This document shows positions 21,580 through 34,000 of a DNA stretch of 64,000 nt, in pieces. Position 1 is the stretch's first letter. Each line of letters opens with the position of its first letter. Source of the stretch: Avena insularis (Eukaryota; Streptophyta; Magnoliopsida; Poales; Poaceae). Below the pieces are notes generated by a model, which was not told the DNA's origin, ran no database searches, and was given only the letters and a program-made list of their open reading frames with translations. A program made the translations under genes and the position numbers. Location of the stretch: assembly GCA_023614405.1 (NCBI GenBank), contig CM042684.1, forward strand, positions 534,300,682 to 534,364,681, read 5' to 3'.

Positions 21580-22354
21580 TCCACAGTTTTCTATCAAGTG
21601 GGATCTGCGCGGACCCCCCTTACCTGGTTACGGTAGTCCTCTATAGGTACGACTCTAAGGGCAAGAGGTATGGACACCATTGTTTCACGATGGAAGAAGC
21701 GCCTGCGTAGATCTGCACTATATCTGGTATGGTTGCTGCTCTGCGTAATCATGTTGAATTATGGCCGAAGCAGGCTGCAAAGTTCAGCTTCATGGATGAA
21801 CGTGGCATCATGGTTCCTATAATGTGTGACAGTCAGCTAATTGGGTTGATGAAAAGGTATGCTTCGGCTGCCATGTTTGAGCTAAAATGTGATGTACTGG
21901 ATGTGGAAGCTGCTGCATCGGGAGTCGCCCTTCTATTCGGGACAGGGTGGTTGCTCGAACCCAATTAGCTCTGGTAAGCAAAGGTCTCTTGGGGTTCGCA
22001 TGTTTGTGCTGAATTGTAATTTTGTTTTATTTACTCTGTAGATATTGGGCAGTTATGCAGTCTTGTTTCTTTGACAGAGCGCAAGGTTAGAAACATGACC
22101 GGTCGATCATTTGCTACGAAGAAATTAAAAACAAGTGGAAAGATGTCATTTTGCTGCCCGAAGAAATTAAAAACGAGTGGAAAGATGATGCTGGACACGG
22201 TTCTGGTGCCCATTGTCCCGGCGATGCAAAGTACATGAAGCTAAGAAAATTGGCACCGAGGAAGAGGAAGAAGGCAGGAAATGAAGAAGCCATTAGACGT
22301 GAAGGCTTGGCACCCAGGCTGCGGAAGAAGGTTGCTAGCAATGAAGATGCATAG
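21580..22354 (+). pseudogene. Decayed multi-exon gene remnant, unrecognised
   Basis: A reading frame from about 21600 runs through a TAG at about 21710 into an open stretch 21729-21968 (79 residues from its Met), again ending in TAG. A good splice donor (CTCTG then GTAAGC) follows at about 21974, and an acceptor (TTTACTCTGTAG) at about 22042. A last open part (to 22354) is Lys/Glu/Arg-rich and contains a 42-bp tandem duplication (copies starting near 22119 and 22161). The stretch around residues 20-60 of the middle part loosely recalls the N-terminal domain of grass Mutator-type transposases, but no transposase core is present. The in-frame stops make a functional product unlikely. A host gene fragment is the alternative. 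Confidence 0.35.
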
Positions 22355-22466
22355 TAATGTGTTGAACTTGAACCTATATATGTAATACTGTTAAATACTG
22401 ATCGCTATGTGTGGCATGTTCTTTGAAACAATCTACCCACGTTCTCTGAGTAAAATGTACCGCGAC

Positions 22467-22796
22467 TTAGGGTTTGGAAACGCCCGAGTCAGTAGTTGAA
22501 TCCGAAATTGTGATTGTGCCACTGCTATCTGAAAACAAGGATCCACCGGTTCCATGATTGCTGAGGGGCAGGAGGTCTCCAAATACGACGGAATGTAAGT
22601 GGCACAGAAATAAATTATTTAAGCTGCCACACTCCACGAAGGAGCAACTTATTTCAGATGCTGCACAACAACGTGGCAACATAAACAACAATGTTCTCAC
22701 CGATAATGCCCAGATGAGGAGGAAATCGGTACCACTTTCTAGCCTAATCTTGAGCCTGTCTATCTCACCGCCTCTCTGCTCCTGCATCCCCTGCAT
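22467..22796 (-). other. Open frame of unknown meaning
   Basis: 109-codon frame. The first 30 or so residues (Met-Gln-Gly-Met-Gln-Glu-Gln-Arg onward, charged and helical) look coding-like and are preceded by an open stretch to about 22845. The rest looks random. A donor-like TCG/GTGAGAAC lies inside the frame near 22681, suggesting an exon of a decayed gene. No family is recognised. Confidence 0.2.
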
Positions 22797-23124
22797 ATGG
22801 CGAAGCTCCCGGATCTCTAGTAACCGGGTGTACGTGCTTCCACTTTATAAATTGTGGTTGTGCCATTTGCATGCGGCACAATCCATGTAGATTACGTTTA
22901 AACAAACCACCAATGTCAGAATACACTAGTAGAAAAGGTGTCTTTGGTCCACGATCACGTTCCCAATCTGGGACAGAGATCTAAATCGAGGCAGAAATTA
23001 ATCTAAATCACAAATTCTTCCACAAATTAATCGAGACAGAGATCTAAATCGAGGCATTTCATTACTTCAACCACAAATTATTCTAAACAAAGGTGCGATT
23101 TCACATCCTACATTAATTCAACCA

Positions 23125-23625
23125 CTAGTCAACAATTTCACTTCCGCTGCCACTATCCTCCGAGCCGCCGACTTCCTCATCGCTGTCGGACGGAACCTCC
23201 ACGATGTCCACACTGTTCGCGAGATAGAGCACCTCTTCGCGTCGAGCGGCGGCGATGACGATGTACTTGGTCTGTCCAGCGACGGACCAGAACCTCTCCC
23301 GCCCTTCTCGGTTGCGGAGATCCCGGTGCACCACGTGCCCATCAACGATGCAGTTCCCAATCTTGGCCTTTCGCTCCTTCTTGAACAGCGCCGACCAGTA
23401 CGGGCTGGCCGCCGCATACTGGGGCAGCGCCCTCTTCCATGCGGGCATCTAGCGGTGGCGCGCCGCGATTTCGCTCTCCATCTCGGCTCAGCCAGGTAGT
23501 AGAGCCACCGGCACCCCCACAGAGCTGATGCGCCATCCGTGGGGAACCTTTGTGGCTGGCGGCGCGAGGATGTCGAAGTTCACGAACATCACCGCCTCGT
23601 ACAAGTTCAGATCGGGCATCTCCAT
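23125..23625 (-). pseudogene. Captured gene, one frame broken by two stops
   Basis: A single reading frame of 167 codons from ATG at 23625 to TGA at 23125, interrupted by TGA after 45 residues and TAG 13 codons later. The N-terminus (Met-Glu-Met-Pro-Asp-Leu-Asn-Leu-Tyr) and the strongly acidic, Ser-rich C-terminus (about 25 residues) frame a basic Trp/Lys/Arg-containing middle. The frame is kept on both sides of each stop without any indel, so the lesions are point mutations in a formerly coding gene. GC content is clearly higher than around it. I do not recognise the family. It looks like a small plant protein captured by, or inserted near, the CACTA end at 22924. Confidence 0.55.
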
Positions 23626-23720
23626 GGCGGCGCGGTGGAGATTGGAGAGGACGAGGGGATGGATGACGAAGCGATGCGATGTGGTGCCTCCTATTTGTAC
23701 ACGGGGACAACGAAGCGACG

Positions 23721-23768
23721 GTCAGACAAAAGAAGTAATGCGGGGTCAGACAAAAGAAGTAATGCGGG
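23721..23768. repeat. 24-bp tandem duplication
   Basis: GTCAGACAAAAGAAGTAATG plus CGGG occurs twice in a row (23721-23744 and 23745-23768), just upstream (minus strand) of the captured pseudogene. Possibly a CACTA subterminal repeat. Confidence 0.8.
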
Positions 23769-23933
23769 GTTAGAGCAATTTTTTTCCTCCCTGGAATCCG
23801 GGACCAATAGTTCAGACCGCTAGGTCAACAAGTACAAATATTACAACTTAAAAAGGCACGGAGCTTAAGCTAAATAGAACTAGTTATCACACATCTCCTT
23901 GATCTTCTTAATCTTGGACCGATGCACATCTTC

Positions 23934-24506
23934 CTATGAGAGCAAGGATTGAATTGTCTGCTCCTTCCTTTTAGCATCTTCCTTGCACAACTTCAATTGT
24001 TTCTCTGCATTTTTCCTCATGCACTTGTCAATACTCGTAGTTGTGTACTGCAGGACTTTGGCCTGGTGGAGATCATTCCTTGCTTGAGTCAGTTCTTGCT
24101 CTGCTTTAGCCTTCAGGGCCAACGCCGCGTCCCTCTCCTTCTCGACTTTGATAACCTTGTCTTGCACCCACCTGAGATCTCGCTTATGCTTGGTTGTGTC
24201 AACTGGTTCCCATAGCTTCATCTCAACATTGTCAAGAAGTGAGCTGAATACGGATTCTTTCAACTCGACAGTCATTTCCCATAGTTTGTCCAGCGTTTTC
24301 TACATCGATTTGGGCCACTCTGGATCTACCCATTTGACAACACCGCAACTTCCGCCTTGCATCATTGCACGGTGTCCTTGACACCGTAGAAACCTCCTGC
24401 CTGTGTTTCGTCCTTCGAACGCTACAGAATTAGCAAGCACATATCCATGTTTACATACCAGAGGACTGTCTTCATCCTCTAAACCGTGATAGTCGGAGTC
24501 ATACAT
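23934..24506 (-). pseudogene. GRF zinc-finger/coiled-coil gene with one in-frame stop
   Basis: The frame runs from ATG 24506 to a stop at 23934 (191 codons including stops), broken by TAG at 24302-24300. The first 68 residues form a GRF-type zinc finger: Cys18 and His20, Gly-Arg-Arg-Phe at 36-39, Cys42 and Cys54, then Lys-Trp-Val-Asp at 58-61. The part after the stop is a long charged coiled coil rich in Lys, Glu and Gln. GRF fingers bind nucleic acid in other proteins. Short GRF-coiled-coil proteins are common in grasses, and their role is unclear to me. A possible upstream exon ends at a donor-type GAT/GTGAGTCG near 24628, with an acceptor GTGTTAG near 24521. The stop differs by one base from a Gln codon. 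Confidence 0.6.
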
Positions 24507-24521
24507 CGTCTGGTTGGCCTA

Positions 24522-24860
24522 ACACATCATACGCGCATGAGTCAACATATTAGATCTAGCTCAAAAAATAGATAACTGGCCACAGATGATAGAAATAGAG
24601 ACGAGACGACTCACATCGAAATCACCATCCCTGTCGTCACGACGCGTTTCCTCGCCGTCTCCCCTTGAACGCGTGCCGAGAGGGGAGGGGGTGGCTGCCG
24701 GAGAGGGGATTGGGATGGTCTCGATTGGGATGGAGGCACCGTCGGCTTGCGGCTACGGCAGGATGGGAGTGAAGTGGGGAAAGTGGCTTCGAGGGTAAGG
24801 AAGAGAAGTACGGGGAGGAAGAGAAGTAATGGGGACGTGACACTGGGATGTGGCCCACTG
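24522..24860 (-). other. Possible intron and first exon of the GRF pseudogene
   Basis: From about 24627 to 24522 lies a stretch with a donor (GTGAGTCGTC) and an acceptor (GTGTTAG). Left of it, on the minus strand, is a Pro/Ser/Arg-rich GC-biased region with two overlapping open frames (up to 24937) that could include a first exon. Which frame, if any, was used cannot be decided. Confidence 0.3.
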
Positions 24861-25083
24861 AACTCGTGAGACGTGACACTCGCAATAGGGGAGCGCCCGG
24901 TGTTGCTAGTTTGTCCAGAGCAAGCGTGGCCAATCATGCCGCAGAACAGCCTACCTGCGGATCGCTCTCACAAAGACCATTCCAATCGTCCAAGCGCCCC
25001 AATCGAACGGTATGTAACAATCGTCAAGCAGAACAACCGTGTTAGGGCGCGCCTTCTAGAAGACTCGGTCTAACGGCTACCCA
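24835..25083. other. Array-flanking sequence with a 36-bp near-tandem repeat
   Basis: ACGTGACACT occurs at 24835 and again at 24871. The first copy continues GGGATGTGG, so TGACACTGGG and TGTGG appear in the same order as in the satellite monomer. From 24881 to 25083 I see no gene or other feature. Confidence 0.35.
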
Positions 25084-28000
25084 GGCAATGGCACTGGTGT
25101 ATCCATGTGTGGTTTGTGAAAAGAACAGACATGCAATCACACTAGGTGGATCCACATGTGGTTTATGGAAGTAACAGACATGCAATGACTCTAGCTGTGC
25201 TTCATGAAAAGAATAGACATGCAATGACACTGGTGGATCCATGTGTGGTTCATGGGAAGAACACACATGCAATGACACTAGTAGATCCTTATGTGGTTCA
25301 TGAAAAGAACAGACATGCAGTGACACCGGGTGTGGTTCATGAAAAGAACAGACATGCAATGACACTGGGTGTGGTTCATGAAAAGAACAGACATGCAATG
25401 AATCTAGCTGTGGTTCATGAAAAGAACACACATGCAATGACACTGGGTGTGGTTCATGAAAAGAACATACATGCAATGACACTAGTGGATCCTTATGTGT
25501 GGTTCATGAAAAGAACACACATGCAACGACACTAGTGGATCCTTATGTGGTTTGTTTAGAAGAACACACATGCAATGACACTGGTAGATCCTTATGTGGT
25601 TCATGAAAAGAACTGACATGCAGTGACACTGGGTGTAGTTCATGAAAAGAATAGACATGCAATGACACTGGGTGTGGTTCATGAAAATAACAGACATGCA
25701 ATGACACTGGTGGATCCTTATGTGGCTCATGAAAAGAACTGACATGCAGTGACACTGGGTGTGGTTCATTAAAAGAATAGACATGCAATGACACTGGGTG
25801 TGGTTCATGAAAAGAACAGACATACAATGACACTGGTGGATCCTTATGTGGTTCATGAAAAGAACATACATGCAATGACACTGGTGGATCCTTATGTGGT
25901 TCATGAAAAGAACAGACATGCAATGACACTGGTGGATCCTTATGTGGTTTGTTTAGAAGAACACACATGCAATGACATTGGGTGTGGTTCATGAAAAGAA
26001 CAGACATGCAATGACACTGGTGGATCCTTATGTGGTTTGTTTAGAAGAACACACATGCAATCACACTGGGTGTGGTTCATGAAAATAACAGACATGCAAT
26101 GACACTGGTAGATCCTTATGTGGTTCATGAAAAGAACTAACATGCAGTGACACTGGTGTGGTTCATGAAAAGAATAGACATGCAATGACACTAGGTGTGG
26201 TTCATGAAAAGAACAGACATGCAATGGCACTGGTGGATCCTTATGTGGTTCATGAAAAGAACAGACATGCAATGACACTGTTGGATCCTTATGTGGTTTG
26301 TTTAGAAGTACACATGCAATGACACTGGGTGTGGTTCATGAAAAGATCAGACATGAAATGACACTGGTGGATCCTTATGTGGTTTGCTTAGAGGAACAGA
26401 CATGCAATGACACCGGTGGATCCTTATGTGTGGTTCATGAGAAGAACACACATTTAATGACATTGGGTGGATCCATGTGTGGTTTATGGAAGTAACAAAC
26501 ATGCAATGACTCTAGCTATGGTTCATGAAAAGAACAGACATGCAATGACACTGGTGGATCCTTATGTGTGGTTGATGAGAAGAACACACATCCAATGACA
26601 CTGGGTGGATCCATGTGTGGTTTATGGAAGTAATAGACATGCAATGACTCTAGCTATGGTTCATGAAAAGAACAGACATGCAATTACACCGGGTGTGGTT
26701 CATGAAAAGAACAGAGATGCAATGACACTGGTGGATCCTTATGTGGTGTGTTTAGAAGAACACACGTGCAATCACACTGGGTGTGGTTCATGAAAAGAAC
26801 AGACATGCAATTACACTGGTGGATCCTTATGTGGTTCATGAAAAGAACATACATGCAATGACACTGGTGGATCCTTATGTGGTTCTTGAAAGGAACAGAC
26901 ATGCAATGACACTAGTGGATCCTTATGTGGTTTGTTTAGAAGAACACACATGCAATGACACTGGGTTTGGTTCATGAAAAGAACAGACATGCAATGACAC
27001 TGGTGGATCCTTATGTCGTTTGTTTAGAGGAACATACCTGCAATGACACCGGTGGATCCGTATGTGTGGTTCATGAGAAGAACACACATCCAATGACACT
27101 GGGTGGATCCATGTGTGGTTTATGGAAGTAACAGACATGCAATGACTCTAGCTGTGCTTCATGAAAAGAACAGACATGCAATGACACTGGTGGATCCATG
27201 TGTGGTTCATGGGAAGAACACACATGAAATGACATAGGTAGATCCTTATGTGGTTCATGAAAAGAACAAACATGCAGTGACACCGGGTGTGGTTCATGAA
27301 AAGAACAGACGTGCAATGACACTGGGTGTGGTTCATGAAAAGAACAGACATGCAATCAATCTAGCCGTGGTTCATGAAAAGAACACACATGCAATGACAC
27401 TGGGTGTGGTTCATGAAAAGAACAGACATGCAATGACACTAGTGGATCCTTATGTGTGGTTCATGAAAAGAACACACATGCAATGACACTAGTGGATCCT
27501 TATGTGGTTTGTTTAGAAGAACATACATGCAATGACACCGGTGGATCCTTCTGTGTGGTTTATGGAAGTAACAGAGATGCAATGACTCTAGTTATGGTTC
27601 ATTAAAAGAACAGACATGCAATGACACTGGGTGTGGTTCATGAAAAGAACAGACACGCAATGACACTGGTGGATCCTTATGTGGTTCATGAAAAGAACAG
27701 ACATGCAATGACACTGGTGGATCCTTATGTGGTTCATGAAAGGAACAGACATGCAACGACACTAGTGGATCCTTATGTGGTTTGTTTAGAAGAACACACA
27801 CGCAATGACACTGGGTATGGTTCATGAAAAGAACAGACATGCAATGACACTGGTGGATCCTTATGTGGTTTGTTTAGAGGAACATACCTGCAATGACACC
27901 GGTGGATCCTTATGTGTGGTTCATGAGAAGAACACACATCCAATGACACTGTGTGGATCCATGTGTGGTTTATGGAAGTAACAGACATGCAATGACTCTA

Positions 28001-31000
28001 GCTATGGTTCATGAAAAGAACAGACATGCAATGACACCGGGTGTGGTTCATGAAAAGAACATACATGCAATGACACTAGTGGATCCTTATGTTGTTTGTT
28101 TAGAAGAACACACATGGAATGACACTGCGTGTGGTTCATGAAAAGAACAGACATGCAATGACACTGGTGGATCCTTATGTGGTTTGTTTAGAGGAACAGA
28201 CATGCAATGACACTGGTGGATCCTTATGTGTGGTTGATGGGATGAACACACATCCAATGACACTTGGTGGATCCATGTGTGGTTTATGGAAGTAATAGAC
28301 ATGCAATGACTCTAGATATGGTTCATGAAAAGAACAGACATGCAATGACACCGGGTGTGGTTCATGAAAAGAATAGGCATGCAATGACACTGGTGGATCC
28401 TTATGTGGTTTGATTAGAAGAACACACATGCAATCACACTGGGTGTGGTTCATGAAATGAACAGACATGCAATGACACTGGTGGATCCTTATGTGGTTCA
28501 TGAAAAGAACTAACATCCAGTGACACTGGGTGTGGTTCATGAAAAGAACAGACATGCAATGACACTGGGTGTGGTTCATGAAAAGAAGAGACATGCAATG
28601 ACACTGGTGGATCCTTATGTGGTTCATGAAAAGAACAGACATGCAATGACACTGGTGGATCCTAATGTGGTTCATGAAAGGAACAGACATGCAATGACAC
28701 TAGTGGATCCTTATGTGGTTTGTTTAGAAGAACACACATGCAATGACACTGGGTATGGTTCATGAAAAGAACAGACATGCAATGACACTGGTGGATCCTT
28801 ATGTGGTTTGTTTATAGGAACATACCTGCAATGACACCGGGGGATCCTTATGTGTGGTTCATGAGAAGAACACGCATCCAATGACACTGGGTGGATCCAT
28901 GTGTGGTTTATGGAAGTAACAGAAATGCAATAACTCTAGCTATGGTTCATGAAAATAACAGACATGCAATGACACTGGGTGTGGTTCATGAAAAGAACAG
29001 ACATGCAATGACACTGGTGGATCCTTATGTGGTTTGTTTAGAAGAACACACATGCAATCACACTGGGTGTGGTTCATGAAGATAACAGACATGCAATGAC
29101 ACCGGTAGATCCTTATGTGGTTCATGAAAAGAACTAACATGCAGTGACACTGGTGTGGTTCATGAAAAGAATAGACATGCAATGACACTAGGTGTGGTTC
29201 ATGAAAAGAACAGACATGCAATGACACTAGTGGATCCTTATGTGGTTCATGAAAAGAACATACATGCAATGACACTATTGGATCCTTATGTGGTTGTTTA
29301 GAAGAACACACATGCAATGGCACTGGGTGTGGTTCATGAAAAGAACAGACATGAAATGACACTGGTGGATCCTTATGTGGTTTGCTTAGAGGAACAGACA
29401 TGCAATGACACCGGTGGATCCTTATGTGTGGTTCATGAGAAGAACACACATTTAATGACACTGGGTGGATCCATGTGTGGTTTATGGAAGTAACAGACAT
29501 GCAATGACTCTAGCTATGTTTCATGAAAAGAACAGACATGCAATGACACCGGGTGTGGTTCATGAAAAGAACAGACATGCAATGACACTGGGGGATCCTT
29601 ATGTGGTTTGTTTAGAGGAACAGACATGCAATGACACCGGTGGATCCTTATGTGTGGTTGATGAGAAGAACACACATCCAATGACACTGGGTGGATCCAT
29701 GTGTGGTTTATGGAAGTAATAGACATGCAATGACTCTAGCTATGGTTCTTGAAAATAACAGACATGCAATGACACCGGGTGTGGTTCATGAAAAGAACAG
29801 ACATGCAATGACACTGGTGGATCCTTATTTGGTTTGTTTAGAGGAACAAACATGCAATCACACCGGTGGATCCTTATGTGTGGTTGATGAGAAGAACACA
29901 CATCCAATGACACTGGGTGGATCCATGTGTGGTTTATGGAAGTAATAGACATGCAATGACTCTAGCTATGGTTCATGAAAAGAATAGACATGCAATGACA
30001 CCGGGTGTGGTTCATGAAAAGAACAGACATGCAATGACACTGGTGGATCCTTATGTGGTTTGTTGAGAAGAACACACATGCAATTACACTGGGTGTGGTT
30101 CATGAAAAGAACAGACATGCAATGACACTGGTGGATCCTTATGTGGTTCATGAAAAGAACTAACATGCAGTGACACTGGGTGTGGTTCATGAAAAGAACA
30201 GACATGCAATGACACTGGGTGTGGTTCATGAAAAGAACATACATGCAATGACACTGGTGGATCCTTATGTGGTTCATGAAAAGAATAGACATGCAATGAC
30301 ACTGGTGGATCCTTATGTGGTTCATGAAAGGAACAGACATGCAATGACACTAGTGGATCCTTATGTGGTTTGTTTAGAAGAACACACATGCAATGACACT
30401 GGGTATGGTCCATGAAAAGAACAGACATGCAATGACACTGGTGGATCCTTATGTGGTTTGTTTAGAGGAACATACCTGCAATGTCACCGGTGGATCCTTA
30501 TGTGTGGTTCATGAGAAGAACACACATCCAATGACACTGGGTGGATCCATGTGTGGTTTATGGAAGTAACAGACATGCAATGACTCTAGCTATGGTTCAT
30601 GAAAATAACAGACATGCAATGACACTGGGTGTGGTTCATGAAAAGAACAGACATGCAATGACACTGGTGGATCCTTATGTGGTTTGTTTAGAAGAACACA
30701 CATGCAATCACACTGGGTGTGGTTCATGAAAATAACAGACATGCAATGACACTGGTAGATCCTTATGTGGTTCATGAAAAGAACTAACATGCAGTGACAC
30801 TGGTGTTGTTCATGAAAAGAATAGACATGCAATGACACTAGGTGTGGTTCATGAAAAGAACAGACATGCAATGACACTGGTGGATCCTTATGTGGTTCAT
30901 GAAAAGAACAGACATGCAATGACACTGTTGGATCCTTATGTGGTTTGTTTAGAAGAACACACATGCAATGACACTAGGTGTGGTTCATGAAAAGATCAGA

Positions 31001-31099
31001 CATGAAATGACACTGGTGGATCCTTATGTGGTTTGCTTAGAGGAACAGACATGCAATGACACCGGTGGATCCTTATGTGTGGTTCATGAGAAGAATACA

Positions 31100-34000
31100 C
31101 ATTTAATGACACTGGGTGGATCCATGTGTGGTTTATGGAAGTAACAGACATGCAATGACTCTAGCTATGGTTCATGAAAAGAACAGACATGCAATGACAC
31201 TGGTGGATCCTTATGTGTGGTTGATGAGAAGAACACACATCCAATGACACTGGTGGATCCATGTGTGGTTTATGGAAGTAATAGACATGCAATGACTCTA
31301 GCTATGGTTCATGAAAAGAACAGACATGCAATGACACTGGGTGTGGTTCATGAAAAGAACATACATGCAATGACACTGGTGGATCCTTATGTGGTTTGTT
31401 TAGAAGAACGCACATGCAATCACATTGGGTGTGGTTCATGAAAAGAACAGATATGCAATGACACTGGTGGATCCTTATGTGGTTCATGAAAAGAACTAAC
31501 ATGCAGTGACACTGGGTGTGGTTCATGAAAAGAACATACATGCAATGACACTTGGTGTGGTTCATGAAAATAACAGACATGCAATGACACTGGTGGATCC
31601 TTATGTGGTTCATGAAAAGAATAGACATAGAATGACACTGGTGGATCCTTATGTGGTTCATGAAAGGAACAGACATGCAATGACACTAGTGGATCCTTAT
31701 GTGGTTTGTTTAGAAGAACACACATGCAATGACACTGGGTATGGTTCATGAAAAGAACAGACATCCAATGACACTGGTGGATCCTTATGTGGTTTGTTTA
31801 GAGGAACATACCTGCAATGTCACCGGTGGATCCTTATGTGTGGTTCATGAGAAGAACACACATCCAATGACACTGGGTGGATCCATGTGTGGTTTATGGA
31901 AGTAACAGACATGCAATGACTCTAGCTATGGTTCATGAAAATAACAGACATGCAATGACACGGGGTGTGGTTCATGAAAAGAACAGACATGCAATGACAC
32001 TGGTGGATCCTTATGTGGTTTGTTTAGAAGAACACACATGCAATCACACTGGGTGTGGTTCATGAAAATAACAGACATGCAATGACACTGGAAGATCCTT
32101 ATGTGGTTCATGAAAAGAACTAACATGCAGTGACACTGGTGTGGTTCATGAAAAGAATAGACATGCAATGACACTAGGTGTGGTTCATGAAAAGAACAGA
32201 CATGCAATGACACTGGTTGATCCTTATGTGGTTCATGAAAAGAACAGACATGCTATGACACTGTTGGATCCTTATGTGGTTTGTTTAGAAGAACACACAT
32301 GCAATAACAGTGGGTGTGGTTCATGAAAAGAACAGACATGAAATGACACTGGTGGATCCTTATGTGGTTTGCTAAGAGGAATAGACATGCAATGACACCG
32401 GTGGATCCTTATGTGTGGTTCATGAGAAGAACACACATTCAATGACACTGGGTGGATCCATGTGTGGTTTATGGAAGTAATAGACATGAAATGACTCTAG
32501 CTATGGTTCACGAAAAGAACAGACATGCAATGACACCGGGTGTGGTTCATGAAAAGAACAGACATGCAATGACACTGGTGGATCCTTATGTGGTTTGTTT
32601 AGAGGAATAGACATGCAATGACACCGGTGGATCCTTATGTGTGGTTGATGAGAAGAACACACATCCAATGGCACTGGGTGGATCCATGTGCGGTTTATGG
32701 AAGTAATAGACATGCAATGACTCTAGCTATGGTTCATGAAAAGAACAGACATGCAATGACACCGGGTGTGGTTCATGAAAAGAACAGACATGCAATGACA
32801 CTGGTGGATCCTTATGTGGTTTGTTTAGAAGAACACACATGCAATCACACTGGGTGTGGTTCATGAAATGAATAGACATGCAATGACACTGGTGGATCCT
32901 TATGTGGTTCATGAAAAGAACTAACATGCAGTGACACTGGGTGTGGTTCATGAAAAGAACAGACATGCAATGACACTGGGTGTGGTTCATGAAAAGAACA
33001 GACATGCAATGACACTGGTGGATCCTTATGTGGTTCATGAAAAGAACAGACATGCAATGACATTGGTGGATCCTTATGTGGTTCATGAAAGGAACAAACA
33101 TGCAATGACACTAGTGGATCCTTATGTGGTTTGTTTAGAAGAACACATATGCAATGACACTGGGTATGGTTCATGAAAAGAACAGACATGCAATGACACT
33201 GGTGGATCCTTATGTGGTTGGTTTAGATGAACATAGATGCAATGAAACTGGTGGATCCTTATGTGGTTCACGAGAACAACACACATCCAATGACACTGGT
33301 AGTTCCTTATGTGGTTTATGGAAGCAACAGACATGCAATGACTCTAGCTATGGGTTCATGAAAATAATAGACATGCAATGACACTGGGTGTGGTTCATGA
33401 AAAGAACAGACATGCAATGACACTGGTGGATCCTTATGTGGTTTGTTTAGAAGAACACACATGCAATCACACTGGGTGTGGTTCATGAAAATAACAGACA
33501 TGCAATGACACTGGTAGATCCTTATGTGGTTCATGAAAAGAACTAACATGCAGTGACAATGGTGTGGTTCATGAAAAGAATAGACATGCAATGACACTAG
33601 GTGTGGTTCATGAAAAGAACAGACATGCAATGACACTGGTGGATCCTTATGTGGTTCATGAAAAGAACAGACATGCAATGACACTGTTGGATCCTTATGT
33701 GGTTTGTTTAGAAGAACAGACATGCAATGACACTGGGTGTGGTTCATGAAAAGAACAGACATGAAATGACACTAGTGGATCCTTATGTGGTTTGCTTAGA
33801 GGAACAGACATGCAATGACACCGGTGGATCCTTATGTGTGGTTCATGAGAAGAACACACATTTAATGACACTGGGTGGATCCATGTGTGGTTTATGGAAG
33901 TAAGAGACATGCAATGACTCTAGCTATGGTTCATGAAAAGAAACGACATGCAATGACACCGGGTGTGGTTCATGAAAAACGAGACATGCAATGACCTTTG

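Larger units (their letters stand above)
22924..23830. mobile_element. CACTA-type transposon end and subterminal region (partial)
   Basis: CACTAGTAGAAAAGGTGTCT at 22924 has the form of grass CACTA terminal inverted repeats. It is followed by typical subterminal direct repeats (GACAGAGATCTAAATCGAGG at about 22973 and again at about 23036). GGAATCCGGGACCAATAGT at about 23793 resembles the subterminal GGGACCAAAG-type words of the same class. I find no inverted copy of the terminus before the tandem array, so the right end is missing or too diverged. The two minus-strand pseudogenes to the right may be captured cargo. The given end is only where such words stop. Confidence 0.45.

Noticed and set aside
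25543..33762. Long open frames in the array (for example 25543-26007, 28175-28690, 28940-29500, 33316-33762) as protein-coding genes
   Set aside because: They are by-products of monomer lengths divisible by three, occur on both strands and in several frames at once, start at arbitrary ATGs, and end wherever a 49- or 50-bp monomer shifts the frame. No promoter or splice structure is visible.
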